The notes beneath the pieces are model-generated. The model made no database searches. It was not told the origin of the DNA and saw only the letters and a list, made by a program, of their open reading frames with translations. A stretch of DNA of 64,000 nt. Source: Trichaptum fuscoviolaceum (lineage: Eukaryota > Basidiomycota > Agaricomycetes > Hymenochaetales > Trichaptaceae). Made by a program: the position numbers and the translations under genes. The stretch's first letter is position 1, and each line of letters opens with the position of its first letter. The stretch is taken from positions 3,985,040 through 4,049,039 of the forward strand of contig CAJSYZ010000009.1 of the NCBI GenBank assembly GCA_910574455.1. The letters run 5' to 3'. Shown here piece by piece: positions 21,901 to 34,138 of this stretch.

Positions 21901-24900
21901 CTCTATAATCCGGATGCGGGACTGGCTGACGTCATTGAATGGCTTAAACAGATCGTGTTCCCAGTCGCCCTCTTGTTCGTGATATGAATCGGTCGTTCCA
22001 AACAGAAGGTCCAGCAGAATCTTTACCCGCTGATGTTGTCCCTTGTTCGTAAGAACGTGTAGCTCAAGAGAGACTAAATCCAGAAGCCACGACCGAAGCT
22101 GCAGGAAGGACTTCATTGTAGAACACGTCGTTACAACGCGGGATCCATCGCCGTATACCATCTCGACAAACGGTGTCCGAGCATCCGCAGGCACGTGAAC
22201 AGCCATGGCCTGAAGATGGCGCGCGAAGAAGTCTTCTCGAGTCCTCAGATATAACATCATTGGCGAGCTCGTTCGCTGGTGCTCGCACAGTTGATAGATG
22301 AGTTTGTACAAGCGTTCGGCCAAAGCCGGTTGTGTTTCAAAGAGCGGTGGCTGTCTCACAACCCGGCGTTGCTCAACTCCGTCATTCGCTCCATTCAGTC
22401 TGGGGATTCCAGAGCTTAAGATCCTTAGGATTACGTGCAAGCAATTTTCTCTCGATCCAAGTGCGTGAGGGTCCTGTATTTGCATGTCTAGAGTGGTTTT
22501 GCCGAAAAGCAACAAGAATGCCAAGGACGAGGCCTTATTGTTCCTTGTACCGCGCAACAAAAGGTCCAAGATGACCACCCGTATAGCCTGAGCAAACAGG
22601 TCAGTCTGATCTTCCAGATCTGGAGCGCCGGCGCCGGTCCAAAGTTCTGCCCATTCTTCTGCAGCACCAACGTCGTCCGCGGAATCAGTGTCCAACAATC
22701 GTACGAATCCGTTAATGATGAGATCAGAGTCCTGGCTTCGATCGATTAGAGTTGCGATATTATGGAATGAGGGTGATTGTGAGAGGGAGGCCAGAATCTT
22801 TATGGCAAGGTAAACGATTTCCGGATGTGCTGGTTGATTGACGTATAATGATATGCTTGGGACAGCCCTTTGATCTAAAGAAAGGCCTTGATCAATTTTG
22901 GAGAGGAAGCTCTGAGAGACCCGTGAACCAATGAGCGAGGTGCTATCGGTCTCTGCTAAGAGGGGAACGAGGACATCCAGGAAAATTTCCTGTATGCTGA
23001 GAACTCTGTCGATGATTCGTAGAGTGCGAAGAATGACCGCCGAGAAGCTGGGCGAATGCTGTCTTTGGAGCTCCTCCGCACCTTCGATAGCGTACGAGAT
23101 CAGCGATGTTCGCAAAGGTGTGTCGGATAAGATTCTTAGAAGGACATCGAAACCGGGGTGGTGAACGAGAGGAATAACGACTTCCAGTCCTTTTGCATTG
23201 TATTCATCAGCCAGACCTGGTAACCCCTCAAGGTCATAGCTCGCAAGACATCTTTCTAAGAAGCATAGGGACAGATTTGCCATCTTCCACCTATCGGATG
23301 GATCCAAGTACTCTCGCTGACTGAGTTTCGCAAAAACGTTATCAACGACGAAGTTGATGTACGGACCAAGGCCAGGTATGCGATAGGGCTGCCCTAGATT
23401 CTCTGGAACAGTATTGATAGGCTCCGGTTCTGTGACGCGGGTCTTCAATGGCACTCGCTTGGGGGTGTGGATAAGGGTGCCAAGCAGCTCGAGGAAGGGG
23501 ATGGTCGCTGGGTAGACCTTGTACGCTGTCTCTACTTCGTCTAATTCAATCTCCACACCTTTCGACGCGAAGCCACCTCCACGAACGTTGATGACTTCAA
23601 GACGCTCCATCTGTGCCCAGACGCTCTTGCAGATATCGACACCCTGTATACCAGCACCCGGGTGGCAGAACGCAGAAAGAGTCTCAAACAAAGCTCCCTT
23701 GAGTTCCAGTGGCACTCCTAGGGGAATAAGGGATACGAGGCACGCAACAGCTCGATACTGTGGATGTGAGAAAATCGCAATTCGAGCTTGAACGGAGTTC
23801 GACGCAACGGTTGCGAGTAACTTCAGGAAGGCAAGGCCAAGCAATACATCTTTCGGCGCGATCGGAAGTTGTGGAGGAGGGGCCCCATGTTGCCCACGCT
23901 GATTCTGACCTAAAGCTGCCCAGCTTTCCAACTCTCCAAATATGGTTCCCCAAGTGAATGCGGCAGATGTCTCATACCGTCCTCCGATGGTCGCCCCCGC
24001 ACCGTGCACGACGTCCAAGGTCCCCGTAGCCATGAAGTTATACGCACACTCGCTGCAAGCGATACCAGTTGACAGACCCGCAAGCATGTCGAAAACACTG
24101 ATGATGAGATCTGGCTCACGCACTTCGACCGCCCAGCGAAGGAAGGAAGGAAGCTTTCCGCGTTCTGCCTCTGTGATTTCGTAATAAGCTGGCGTTTCGG
24201 TGCTCGGGACGCCGCCCCAGAACTGAATGGCGCTGTCGGGGGGGAGGGACGTGTAGAGTTGACCCAAAAGCTGGAAGAGCATCGCAGTATCGTTGCGCGG
24301 CTGTGCTGCCGACGCTGCAGCATCTGAAGGCCTGCCCGATACGCGAACATGCCTATCTGCACGGGGACGAAATTGATCCTCTTGTTTGTGCTTGATCTTC
24401 CTGAGCTCTGCCGGAGCATGTGTCAAGAGGGCGCGGAGTAGTAGCTCAACTTCATGCAGAAAATGGTCTTTGAATTCGTCGGATACTGGGGTTGGAGAAT
24501 CGTTTGAGTCAGACGAAGACGAAGCCAGATTGTTTGCTAAAAGCTGGCTTGTAGTACTGCGCGGGATACCAAGGGCGGACACGACGCGGAGGAGATAGGT
24601 GAAGGAATCGCCTTGGACAGCGTTGAAAATTTGCATTTCAAGGTCTTCGTTTCGAAAACCTTCCCTATGTTCCATTGACGCATCACGGAAACGTACTTCA
24701 GTCAAGAATAGCGTCCATTTTAGGTTGACTGTAGCCTTCAGCGCGGAGTCCTTCCACTCGATTGTAGGTGCTAGTTTCCTCCTGATGAAGGCAACGGTAG
24801 CCGTATCCTTCGCAAGAGCTATGCGGAGTTCAGCACCTGCGGAGCCAGGAGGAGAATGCGAAAGGTCGAAAGAAGCGAGTAAGGAAGCAAGTAGATACGC

Positions 24901-25779
24901 AGTCAGGTCGTTCTTTGGATTCTTGTCTAACCATTCGACGATTTGTCGTATTTCGGCGGATGTCAGGTATCCCGCGCGAGCAAGGAAGAAGAATGCAAAT
25001 GCAAGTGTCCTTCTTTCATACATCAACGACTCCAGACGAGCGGCATGAACCGCGTGTCCTAGCGTGGCGTTTCCGACTGTAGAAGAATAAACATTGTTAG
25101 ACCACTATCAATATTGGGTAGTAAATCTCGCACCTAAGCTAGTATTCGAAACCGCATTCGTGACTGCCGTCCTCGCATTCGCAATTGTGCCCCCAAGCCC
25201 ATCCAGTTCCACAAATAAACGATGCGCCAAGGATCCTTCCCCACCACTCCCAATCAACTGCCGTTTTGCAAAGTCATTCAACCTAGCATGGACTGGCTGA
25301 GCATAGCCTTTCTGTGCTGTATCGGCTGATTCGAAAATAAATCGCAGGCAGTCTGCTAAATCTCGTCGCACACGATGGTATGCAAGGATTGTCTGCTCTG
25401 CCGCCTCAACTTGCCCGATGGTAGGGTTTTCTGTGAGTACAGAGTGTAGCAGGCTAGAGCAGAAGCGCTCGGAGCAGTTGAGTTGTTGTGAAATAAAGGT
25501 AACTTGTCGAATGAACTCCGAGTTCACAGCGAGTGGTCGGCCGTCCACCTCCACGCGGCCTACATAGAATAAGTATTGGACTTGACATTAATGTAGATCG
25601 GACGCACCAGATTCCACCTCTTTTAATTCCTGAGCACTGCGAGGCCCAAAGTTGAAAACATGCAGTAAACGTGACTTGTTCACAGTGAGTTCGTCAAAGA
25701 GCTCCTGTTCAAAATCATCCGCGCCGGACGAGCTCAGAGCCGCTAGTAAGACATTTCGCAGAGCGAGTAATGACTCCAT
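18962..25779 (-). CDS. NUP192: Nucleoporin of the Nup192/Nup205 family
   Basis: Scaffold nucleoporin of the nuclear-pore inner ring. Starts at 25779 (MESLLALRNVLLAALSSS, then LFDELTVNKSRLLHVFNFGP), and continues through a second exon (PLAVNSEFIRQVTFISQQLN) into a very large exon (about 25020-20690, more than 1400 residues). This contains family blocks such as RRTLAFAFFFLARAGYLT and RRELVRGNLYASIVNFLHL. Short C-terminal exons carry SAIHRYHQLLLPTLQLAGAM, LDFLYNHRETFIIMLKQD and LFRSVPLPSVKNVVDVLEDL, and end with SYMEIMSRCLRESVSMESRE at 18962. Total length is about 2000 residues, within the range for basidiomycete and animal members. An in-frame ATG 45 nt further upstream is possible but fits family N-termini less well. 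No break was seen. Confidence 0.93.
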
Positions 25780-26090
25780 ACGACGCCGACCAGTGTGTGT
25801 TTTGTCGGACACGACGTGTAACAAGACCGTTCAACGACCTAGACGCGCCCGACGCGATGGCAAATATTTCCCGAATTTCTTGTATTTACAACTATTTATG
25901 AACAGCGACCGTGGGTAAAACTCTAAAAGAACACTTGTTATGCCTCCGTCCGTACTGTATCTCCTACTATCGACATTCTATATCTAGACAGCCTTGCTTT
26001 GAGGTTGGAGAACATTCTATATCTTGGAGAATACGTGTGTAGTAGTATCTTTGGTGTATGAAGATAGAATCACCATCTTCCTCCAGAGAA

Positions 26091-26123
26091 TGACAGATAG
26101 CTACTCGGAGTAGCTATCTGTCA
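26091..26123. repeat. 33 bp palindrome
   Basis: Two perfect 16 bp arms (TGACAGATAGCTACTC and its reverse complement) sit around a single G. It lies 42 bp beyond the stop of the DUF4246 gene and about 310 bp before the nucleoporin start. Near-copies of ACATTCTATATCT lie at about 25973 and 26012. It could act as a 3'-end or extrusion structure, or be the remnant of a small inverted-repeat element. Confidence 0.9.
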
Positions 26124-26164
26124 GTCCATACGTGTCTACATATGAGCTCATATACGCAGGTAAT

Positions 26165-28254
26165 CTAATGTTCGCACAGATTAAAAGATCTCGCAAATAG
26201 GTTCCGCTTAGTGTACTCATCGTCATCGTCATCATTGTACTCCTCCGCAAATTCCAAGATGGCCGTTCTCTCCTTCATGAGTTCAAGCCTAATCTTCTTC
26301 GCCTCACGGTCATCTATCAGTTCAGCACCGCTCCCTATCATTGCAAGGACCTCTGGAGAAAGCTTCTCTACCTCCGTATGTTGCTCGGCGCGTCCGTCTG
26401 CATGCCACGAAGCCTGTTGCGCCGGGACATGGGTGGTGCTTGGTATTGGCGGAATAGCGGGATCTACTAGGAAAAGGCACAGAATCTTGCGATACCCAGG
26501 CTTTGCAGGGTCCACGAGTCGGAAGGAGGAGACCCGGTGCTGATAAGTGTTCGGAAAAGCGATGCATCGGTCCGCGCGGGTCTCAACAGCACCGACGGTA
26601 TTGATCAGCTGTGTTGAGCTTGCTTCGGGTATAAGAGCGCAAAGGCCAATAGGACAGTATAGATCCGACTCACTTCCCGTAGTCCATTACCATTCCCCAA
26701 GTCTTCAGATGTGCATGGTGATCGTAATCAGAATCGGCCTGGTCTTGCTTCGCACGTTCGGGATTATCAACGGCTATCCGGAAAGCCAACTCGCTTGTTG
26801 AGATATTCCTAAAGCCTATAAGACCAATATAGACAGCATAAAGCTTACACAGCTTACTCTTGATCATAGTAATAGATCCCGGACGCGGCGATCTGTTCAT
26901 TGGACATGCCCTCAACATGCCAAGAGCCTCCATTGTACTCTGGTTTATCTGGAGTCTAAATGGGAAATCAATATATTTATTCAACTGATCAGAATGAATC
27001 ATTCAGACCAGATGTATATTCGCCAGTTTTACAATAACCTGTAGAGTCCGTCCGCGCAAGGAAATACGGCTTTCACGCTTCTCAAGACCACCGGGATAAC
27101 CACCCTCCGGGACGTCAGGAAGTCCTACCACTTTATTCTGTACCCACATGTTTTCCATATAGTGATCGATTGCAGCCCAGAAATCCTGTTAAGCGTCAGC
27201 TTACCCTCCCGAATGTTTTGAATCGTATCTCACCTCCTGTTGCTCAAAATTTGTTTCCTTCGGATAGTTCGGATCGACTTCCTCGATCGGAAGATACGAG
27301 TCGGTTATTCTTGTTGGCAGTGGATGGAGCATATCAGTCAATACTTGCTCCCACAGTGGAACAAATAGCTTGATTGCGTCTTCCACGCGATCATATAGGC
27401 CTTCGTGCGAGGGGTGTAGGTTATTGATATATCCTAATGCCTTCACCTCTCCGTTCTTGCTCACGCTAAAATCAGTCGGCAACCACTGGAACTTTTCCGA
27501 CTGGTATTGTGTCATGACCTCCGATTCGTCGACCTCGAATGGTGACAGGATCGTTGCAAGAGGCTGGCTCGGATCCGGGTACCGGGCAAGCGTCCGTCCA
27601 TAGATCAGAGGGTAGAGCGACGGGTGAATGAGATCGAGAACTTGTTTGCCTGTCTTCGGATGCCAGTCTTTTTTGTCTTCAGGCACATCCTCTAAGACCT
27701 TAACATTATCGATAAGAGCCTGCTTGAAGTGCGCCGGTGCTAGTGTATCCGACTGCCAAACACCATCAAAGCACGACACCTGAGGCAAAAAAATTGTGGT
27801 AGATCTGCGGAACGGGCGAACTGAACTTAGCATTACCTCGATGCCGGAATCATCATTACGCAGTTCTGCGTAGCCTTCTAGTTCATCCAGTACATAATCC
27901 ACCTGCTTCTCAGAGAGCACGACAATGAGGTCGTCGAGGCAAACATTCTCTCTCGCCTCCTCCATGAATTGCTCATGTTCCTCAAAAGGCACAAGCATGG
28001 TCGCAGCCTCGATCCATACGAATTTGCTCTTCACCGCCTCCTCCTTCCACTTAGCACGAATCTCAGGCTCCCGAAACTTAACCCACCAGTGCGGCTTCGA
28101 GCGTATGGCCGCTGACAACTTTACCATAGCCAGTTCTGCCAACTGCCCAGAAATCCTCAGTATTAATCTATGAGTTATTGCTTACACTCACCGTACGCGG
28201 AGGAGGGAGTGTATGATCATCGTCGAGCACACTAGGAAATGCATCTGGAAACAT
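26165..28254 (-). CDS. DUF4246 family protein, possible 2-oxoglutarate-dependent dioxygenase
   Basis: Multi-exon gene of about 600 residues. The exon starting at 28254 reads MFPDAFPSVLDDDHTLPPP. The large exon follows (KPHWWVKFREPEIRAKWKEE, then HPSLYPLIYGRTLARYPDP), then YMENMWVQNKVVGLPDVPEG, SWHVEGMSNEQIAASGIYYY, RCIAFPNTYQHRVSSFRLVD and KILCLFLVDP. A Glu/Asp-rich C-terminus ends at 26165. These are the hallmark blocks of the fungal DUF4246 family. The WHVEG (H-x-E), QHRVSSF (H) and KILCLFL strand order resembles the iron-binding core of double-stranded beta-helix oxygenases. That enzymatic reading is inference. The N-terminus appears shorter than in typical members, so an upstream exon may be missed. 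Confidence 0.83.
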
Positions 28255-28921
28255 ATTTGCCTCTGTCGAATCGAAGACACTGAAAGCGTTCGTGCCAATG
28301 GGTTTTAGCTAGAAACACAGACTATTCGTGCTCTGGCGAAGTAACTTCCCCTTCACACACTGCTGGTAATTTCATTGCTTAGGAATAGGTTGCGGCGGGG
28401 ACTTGTTGATTATGGACACCGGGAGAGTGACAGCGGTAGCCCGGCGAGCGTGAGTGCGCGACACCGTGACCCGACTCAGCCTGAGGCTCCCGCCGGCACC
28501 CAGCCATGGTGGTAGCCGATTTTATCTTTATAATTCCTTCAGCGATCATAATCGCAGGAACTCCAAAACAGCATCTACACAAACAATGGACAGCTTCTCG
28601 TTCTGATCGGTTCTGTTTGACTAGAATGCGTAAAGTTTTCTTGAAACTTATTACCGAAGGTACGTATTTCCGGAGTCCGGTATTCCGACTGCCAGTCTTG
28701 TTTGTAGAGGTAATATTCAATCAGCAGTTCCTCATCTTGCCGGAATGACAAGAGAAGGATGATCCGGCTGCAAGTCTGTCATATTTCTAGGGCGAAAAGA
28801 TGCATTCTTAACGTCCGACTATGTAGTCGATGGAGCTTTGGGAGATGAACTGGAGCCACTCATTTCACTACTAGTATATGGGTACATTGCTTATATACAT
28901 CGGACTTCTTCGATTCCGTTA
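28255..28921. other. Intergenic, no gene seen
   Basis: Includes a GC-rich patch at about 28390-28505. No ORF has recognisable content. It holds the promoter of the DUF4246 gene and the 3' end of the SPRY gene. Confidence 0.35.
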
Positions 28922-29988
28922 TCAAGACGTCTCAGTCGACACATTCTGTGCACGAGCACAGCGCGTATGAAAGTCGATGTCATACTTGAACGGTTCTTGA
29001 CCAAAGTTGGCCTTTATAGATTGGTTCGGTGAGAGCAAACCGACGGCCGGAAATAGTTTCCTGTCCTCTCCTATATTTTCGAAGGCGTATCCTGCAATGT
29101 ATACTATATGCTCGAACATGAAACTAACAGAAGACTTGTGGTAGACTCACCTAAGAAAGCTCCGTTCTTAGTAAAAAACGCCTTACGGAGAACGAAATCA
29201 ATGCCGCATCCTATAACATCACCTGCTACAGTCACGTTCAAGTTGGAGCGTTGCAATACTTCGCAATGACAATACTTAGTACTTACTGGTGAAACCAGGC
29301 CCATACGAGGTTCCACGATACTGTGACGCATAAGAATTTCCATCATCGCCATGATATCCCCAGGACTCCTCTTTCCATCCTGGCATGTAGTTGAGAGGAA
29401 CATGTGCACCGCAGAAACTACGTGACGCCTATGCTGAGAAGCTCTTGTCCTCGAGCTGAGGCCGATATTTGATGCTCACCCTACACCTATAGACCTTACG
29501 TTTCCATGTATCTTGTTAGTCAATGAGAAAACCAATCCGAGCCCGTCAACTACGTACCCTTCTACACCTTTGTCGATTATACTCACCTCATAGTAGTAAA
29601 TGCCACATAGCGGCGGAATCCAGTGCTTTGCTCTGATTGCTGCGGATTTAGCGTTACTGTTCCCCAAAGGACCTATTCGGAGTTGAATTGGTGTAAGATG
29701 ATCATGGTGTTTTAATTGCCTGGAGATCAATTGATGCATACCATAAGATAGTCCAAGCCCATCATCATTTACCAATAGAAACGGGCTCTTATCCTGCGTA
29801 TTCCATCTATTCAAACCCTCAATCGCGATTTCACCGCTAGCAACAGGTAGGAGAGCCTCAGGCTTCCGGGTCTTGGCCCTTTCATCCTTTTCGTTGCTTT
29901 TGGACAGTAGTCTGAGTATTTTGCGCCAGCCTGAGGGGTCATGGCCTCTTTTTTTGCTGGCAGAACTGGGCCTGTATCTTCTTCCCAT
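28922..29988 (-). CDS. SPRY-domain protein (RanBPM/Ash2-like SPRY)
   Basis: The start at 29988 gives a basic N-terminus (MGRRYRPSSASKKRG). The B30.2/SPRY fold follows in pieces split by short introns: HWIPPLCGIYYYEVSIIDKG, MPGWKEESWGYHGDDGNSYA, TSYGPGFTS, GDVIGCGIDFVLRKAFFTKN, then GYAFENIGEDRKLFPAVGLL and NFGQEPFKYDIDFH. The GYHGDDG and GDVIGCGID blocks are diagnostic of SPRY domains, which bind short peptides. No LisH, CTLH or RING domain is visible, so this is a stand-alone SPRY protein of about 250-300 residues. A TATATATAAG stretch lies about 100 bp upstream of the start (about 30084-30095). Partners cannot be told from sequence. Confidence 0.8.
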
Positions 29989-31143
29989 AGTATATTTTGT
30001 AATCTATGGACTTCCAGTAGGAGTATTGATAGCTGTCTGCATGGAATGGATTGAAGAATAAAGGAACTTGAAAGGATAACAGTGCTTATATATAAGGAGG
30101 CGTCTCGGAAACGTCCGCAAATTAATTGTTAGTACCATCACGGACATCATGATACAATTCACCCGATGCTTCTTACCAGTGATTCGGGTCGCCGAGCTTT
30201 CAAGTTGTTAATTCAGTACTACAAGGACCCCCATCGCAGCCTCTGCACTTTCCGGCCGGACAAAACCTCGTCATTTTGACTTCCCGGGCCGCAGCCTACT
30301 CATTTCTGGATAAGAGGAGGCAAAACTTGAAAGAAGGGTTTAGCCTATGTATGTTGCCCAGATAAGTTCCCCAAAAAGTGGATGCCTCACCTACTAGTAT
30401 GTACTAGTAGTATAATATGGTCCCACGAACATATGGTTATTGAGACAGACGTTTTTTTTTGTGAAGATCAGGTACTGCCTAAAGCTTACTATATATAAGT
30501 GGAAGTCCTCGTGCTCCGGATAAGAAATCTACGTATAAGATTTTTAGAAAAAGGTTGTCCGGATTAGACCTACCCATTATTTTACGATGGGAGCCAGACA
30601 CTCTTAATAGTCATGGAGTTTGCCGGGGTCCGGGCTGCCGGACCTCACGTTGGTTGCCAGTCTTCAAGTTTGTTCAAGTTCTTACATTTTGATTGTTCAC
30701 ATCACACATCCTTCTCGCCAGCCAGAAATAAAGCGTGGTTCAATCAATCTTCTCGCCTTTCCCGCATGCTTGAGACCGCAGGTTTTGCCTGTTCTTTGGA
30801 ACCTTCTCACTGCCCTTTCTTTCATAGTGCATCCCTTGACCTATCTCGCTAGCAAGGAAAAAAATGCACGGTTTGTCAAATTTATTATGCCTCGGAAATA
30901 TCTTACTGTTTAGCTAATGTTTCTTTGAAGAAGGTCTAGGTATGCAAAGACTTCAACTTGACCTCTGTGATAGTAAATTAAATACAAAAGCCCGTAGAAA
31001 CTATCCAGCCACAAGAGCTTAAGGGTCTCTTTGGGGACCTTCAAAATGTCTTAAGTAGAATTCAGGTAGCTTTGGTCGATATGAGTCCGAAGACAGTTCG
31101 TAGCGACAGTGATTATATTTCTTCTCTTTGGTAAACTGTGCAG
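29989..31143. other. Intergenic, no gene seen
   Basis: Contains the SPRY gene promoter (TATA-like run at about 30085). A short inverted repeat CTACTAGTA-TG-TACTAGTAG lies at about 30393. Two overlapping ORFs at 30613-30913 lack recognisable domains or splice partners. Confidence 0.4.
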
Positions 31144-33892
31144 ATGACCAACAACTCTCAAACAGGTTTGGTCCAGACATTCGATGAAGCCTCGTACCAA
31201 CATGAAAGTCCTGTAGAGAGCGCGGAAACTATGCCTCCGCAAGTTCATTTCGCAAGTCTCGCAAGGAACACAAGTTATCGTGATGGTGAGTTGTGACTTT
31301 ACAGTATCTCATGACGCTTATTCTGATCAAATTAAAGACGCGGAGGATCGGCTGACGGAGGAGAAGAGATTACTCTTCAATGAAAGATGTGTCCATCACA
31401 GGAGGTAGTATCGCAACATACACCGTTAAGTTCAAACTAATACACTGACCGGCTTTTAGGAAGTGCGGAATTATGAAGAAAGCGGTATGTACTCAATCTC
31501 TTGCAAGCAGAAACGATTGGAATGACAAGAACAGCTGGGCAATTTAGTTGCGTACTGTACATCTAGAAACGTTGAAATCCTGCAGCAGCAATTATTTATC
31601 CCCATACAATATGTTGAGAAGGCTCTGAATGCGACTCCGGGTGGTAAGTGCTACTTCATTCCGACGCGATGGTTACTACTGAGCGGGGTGACTGTTCTAG
31701 AACAGCAGAGGGCATTTGCTATGATAAATGATTCCTTCGTGAGAGTTCGTAACTGCATCTTTTTCTTATATATGGACCTGTCTCCGGACAACGAGGATCA
31801 CTTTGCAAAACTAAAGCGATGGAAGGACAGCCTTGATGTAAGTGCGTAAAATATATGCGTATTTGATATGCTAAGCGTTTTTGGCATAAAGGCTGGATGG
31901 AATAAGTTATGTGGTAAGGGTTGTGTTCAGGCCAACCTTCTGTGGATGTCTCACAAGGCCCTGGGTTAGACCTTAGTACTGGGGATAATCTATCTGAAGG
32001 CATGGAATATGTTCTCAATGACTTTATCCCCGAATTAGACATGGCTATGGATGATGTGGTTAAAGAACTGGCGACGTTTGGAGAAATATGTTTAGTTCGA
32101 AAGATGATGACAAGCTTCGACGAAGCCAATTGCTTCGGAGCTTCAAGAACCTGGCTAGCAAACCAAGCGACTGACAGCTTTGAGAACTGGTGTACCGAGC
32201 ACCTGAGCTTTGCTCATCCGAAACAATCTTACGAGCGGGCATGGCCAAACTCAGCAAGAACAATGCATTTCAAAGAAAGATGTATCAAGCACCAAATGTA
32301 TGTATAGTTCTTTATTCATAACTTGGCATCTTGATATTCACCCAATAATCGGATTCAGGGCATGCCAGCATATTCATGAGGAGGTATGCAGTAATACGAA
32401 GCTACGGAGTGCAGAATATCTCATAACAATGAAATAGCTGGCCCATCTTGCGAAGCACTATTATATTGTAGGAGGGGATAAAAATGTCATTGAGACATCA
32501 AATTCACTCCGCGAGAAACTTCTTTATCCTGTCCAATGCCTGGATAAGCTTTTGACTGTTCCATTAAATGGTGTGTAACACTTTCTGTATGAATGTCGAA
32601 CAACTAATTATTGGGAAACAGGGAGGGAGAAGGCATTGGGCGCCACAATAATGTCATTTCTGAAACTTTTCTTCGCCGTCAAAGAATTTCGACAGAGCTT
32701 ATACCAACAGAAGCACGCGTTCTATTTTCGCAAAGTACACAATTGGGAGGGTGCTCTTGAGGTAAGTGCTGTTCGAAATTTATAAGTATCCATAGCATTG
32801 ATCTCGCCGTTCGAAGTATGGATGGTGGAACATCCTTTGTAAATGTAAGGTCTAAGTTGATTAACGCTTCATAGAGTGGCTGATATCATTAGGGTCTAGG
32901 GTTTTGGAATGGTGCCAGTTGTCTAGACTACGTGTACGACGAATTCTTTGACGAACTAGAAACGGCGATGAAAGCTATTCCCGAAGAACTCAAGTCATTC
33001 GAGGAAAAATGTGAGTATTTTCAGTACACAGATGAATGTACGCTCATCAAGTAAGATCAGCATTACCTACTTTCCTTGCCGATGAGAAGGAGAGAGATAC
33101 GATACGATACGTTAACATCACAACAATCGCTACATTTTTTTCTAGCGTGACGGCGACCACACTACAGTTCACGTATGCAGAAATGAATCCAGATCCAGCC
33201 TTGCGAGGACTGGTGAACTTCTTTTGGTTCCTGTCCCTGGTTTTCAGTGTTTCTTCAGGCGTGAGCAGCATGCTAGGCATGATATGGCGAAGGTCTTCAG
33301 TGTAGGTGGTAATATATTCTTGCGTGTATAGGGACTAAAATCATGATTAGAAATTCGCGTGACCCACCCAAGGCAATTCGTTTCTGGCTTGTCAAGGGGC
33401 CCATGGTTTTGCTCGTGGTTGCCGCAGTCGCTTTTGTAATTGGATTGAACCTTTTCGCGTATCTATCTAAACAGGTGCGTTCAAGTCGCCAGCCGGATTA
33501 CTATATCCACTGGCGGGGGCCAACATCTGGATAATCAAGGAGCCTAATGTCATCTACAGCCCCACTATGTTTCGTTTGCAACAAATACTTTTACTGGATT
33601 GCATAGCCTATGCATACTTTCAGTGGCTGCTTGGTTCATATATCAACTCAAACTTGAGTCCTCCTGGGCATTGTGGATTCGGGATACCATGGAATGGATT
33701 TGGTCGAAAACGTCTTGGATTGGGAAGATTTCAAAATGGATCTGGGAAAACACAGGATGGATTAGGACGACCATAAAATGGACGGGAACGACACCCGTAT
33801 GGATTATAAAAAGGACGATAAAGCGATCACCACATATCATACGATGCAACGTATGTTGTCAGGACGGCGCATCGGATAGTTACCATATATAG
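31144..33892 (+). CDS. Multi-pass membrane protein built from two tandem cytosolic modules
   Basis: Start ATG at 31144 (MTNNSQTGLVQTFDEASYQ). A coiled segment EDRLTEEKRLLFNERCVHHR follows, then module 1 (LGNLVAYCTSRNVEILQQQL, EQQRAFAMINDSFVRVRNC, YVLNDFIPELDMAMDDVVKE) and module 2 (LAHLAKHYYIVGGDKNVIE, GREKALGATIMSFLKLFF, YVYDEFFDELETAMKAIPEE). The C-terminal membrane part has the pattern of a widespread agaricomycete family: ITTIATFFSSVTATTLQFTY, helix LVNFFWFLSLVFSVSSGVSS, helix MVLLVVAAVAFVIGLNLFAY, and a last exon with helix LHSLCILSVAAWFIYQL. The last exon continues as a Trp-rich basic tail to the stop at 33892. Roughly ten introns of about 50-60 nt were inferred and not all joins were checked. 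Function unknown. The last 20 codons overlap one arm of an inverted repeat. Confidence 0.65.
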
Positions 33893-33900
33893 ACATGTAT
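33828..33900 (+). repeat. Left arm of an inverted repeat pair
   Basis: This sequence, including TCATACGATGCAACG, TTGTCAGGAC and CATCGGATA, recurs in reverse complement at 37061-37134. By hand count about 45 of the first 51 positions match, and similarity continues with small gaps to ATGTAT. A second ATCGGATAG-CTTACCA copy follows at about 33898, like a subterminal repeat. Confidence 0.75.
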
Positions 33901-34138
33901 CGGATAGCTTACCACATCAGGAAATCTTTTTTCACTTACGGCTACTTATGGTTACTTAAACGGTCTGACCTGGGAAGTAATTTTCTACTGATTTACTGAT
34001 TTCAAGCATGTGGTTTCATTATTCAGGAAGGGTCAAAGGAAAGTCGCTACCAAACAAATAACGAGGCAAAGCAGTGAACTGTCCCCACAGGGCTCGTCCC
34101 GACCGTCCTCCGCTTGCGGCTGACAATGGGCATCATGG

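Noticed and set aside
30393..30412. Short inverted repeat CTACTAGTA-TG-TACTAGTAG
   Set aside because: Nine-base arms made of simple ACTAGT-type sequence are expected by chance in AT-rich DNA, with no flanking duplication.
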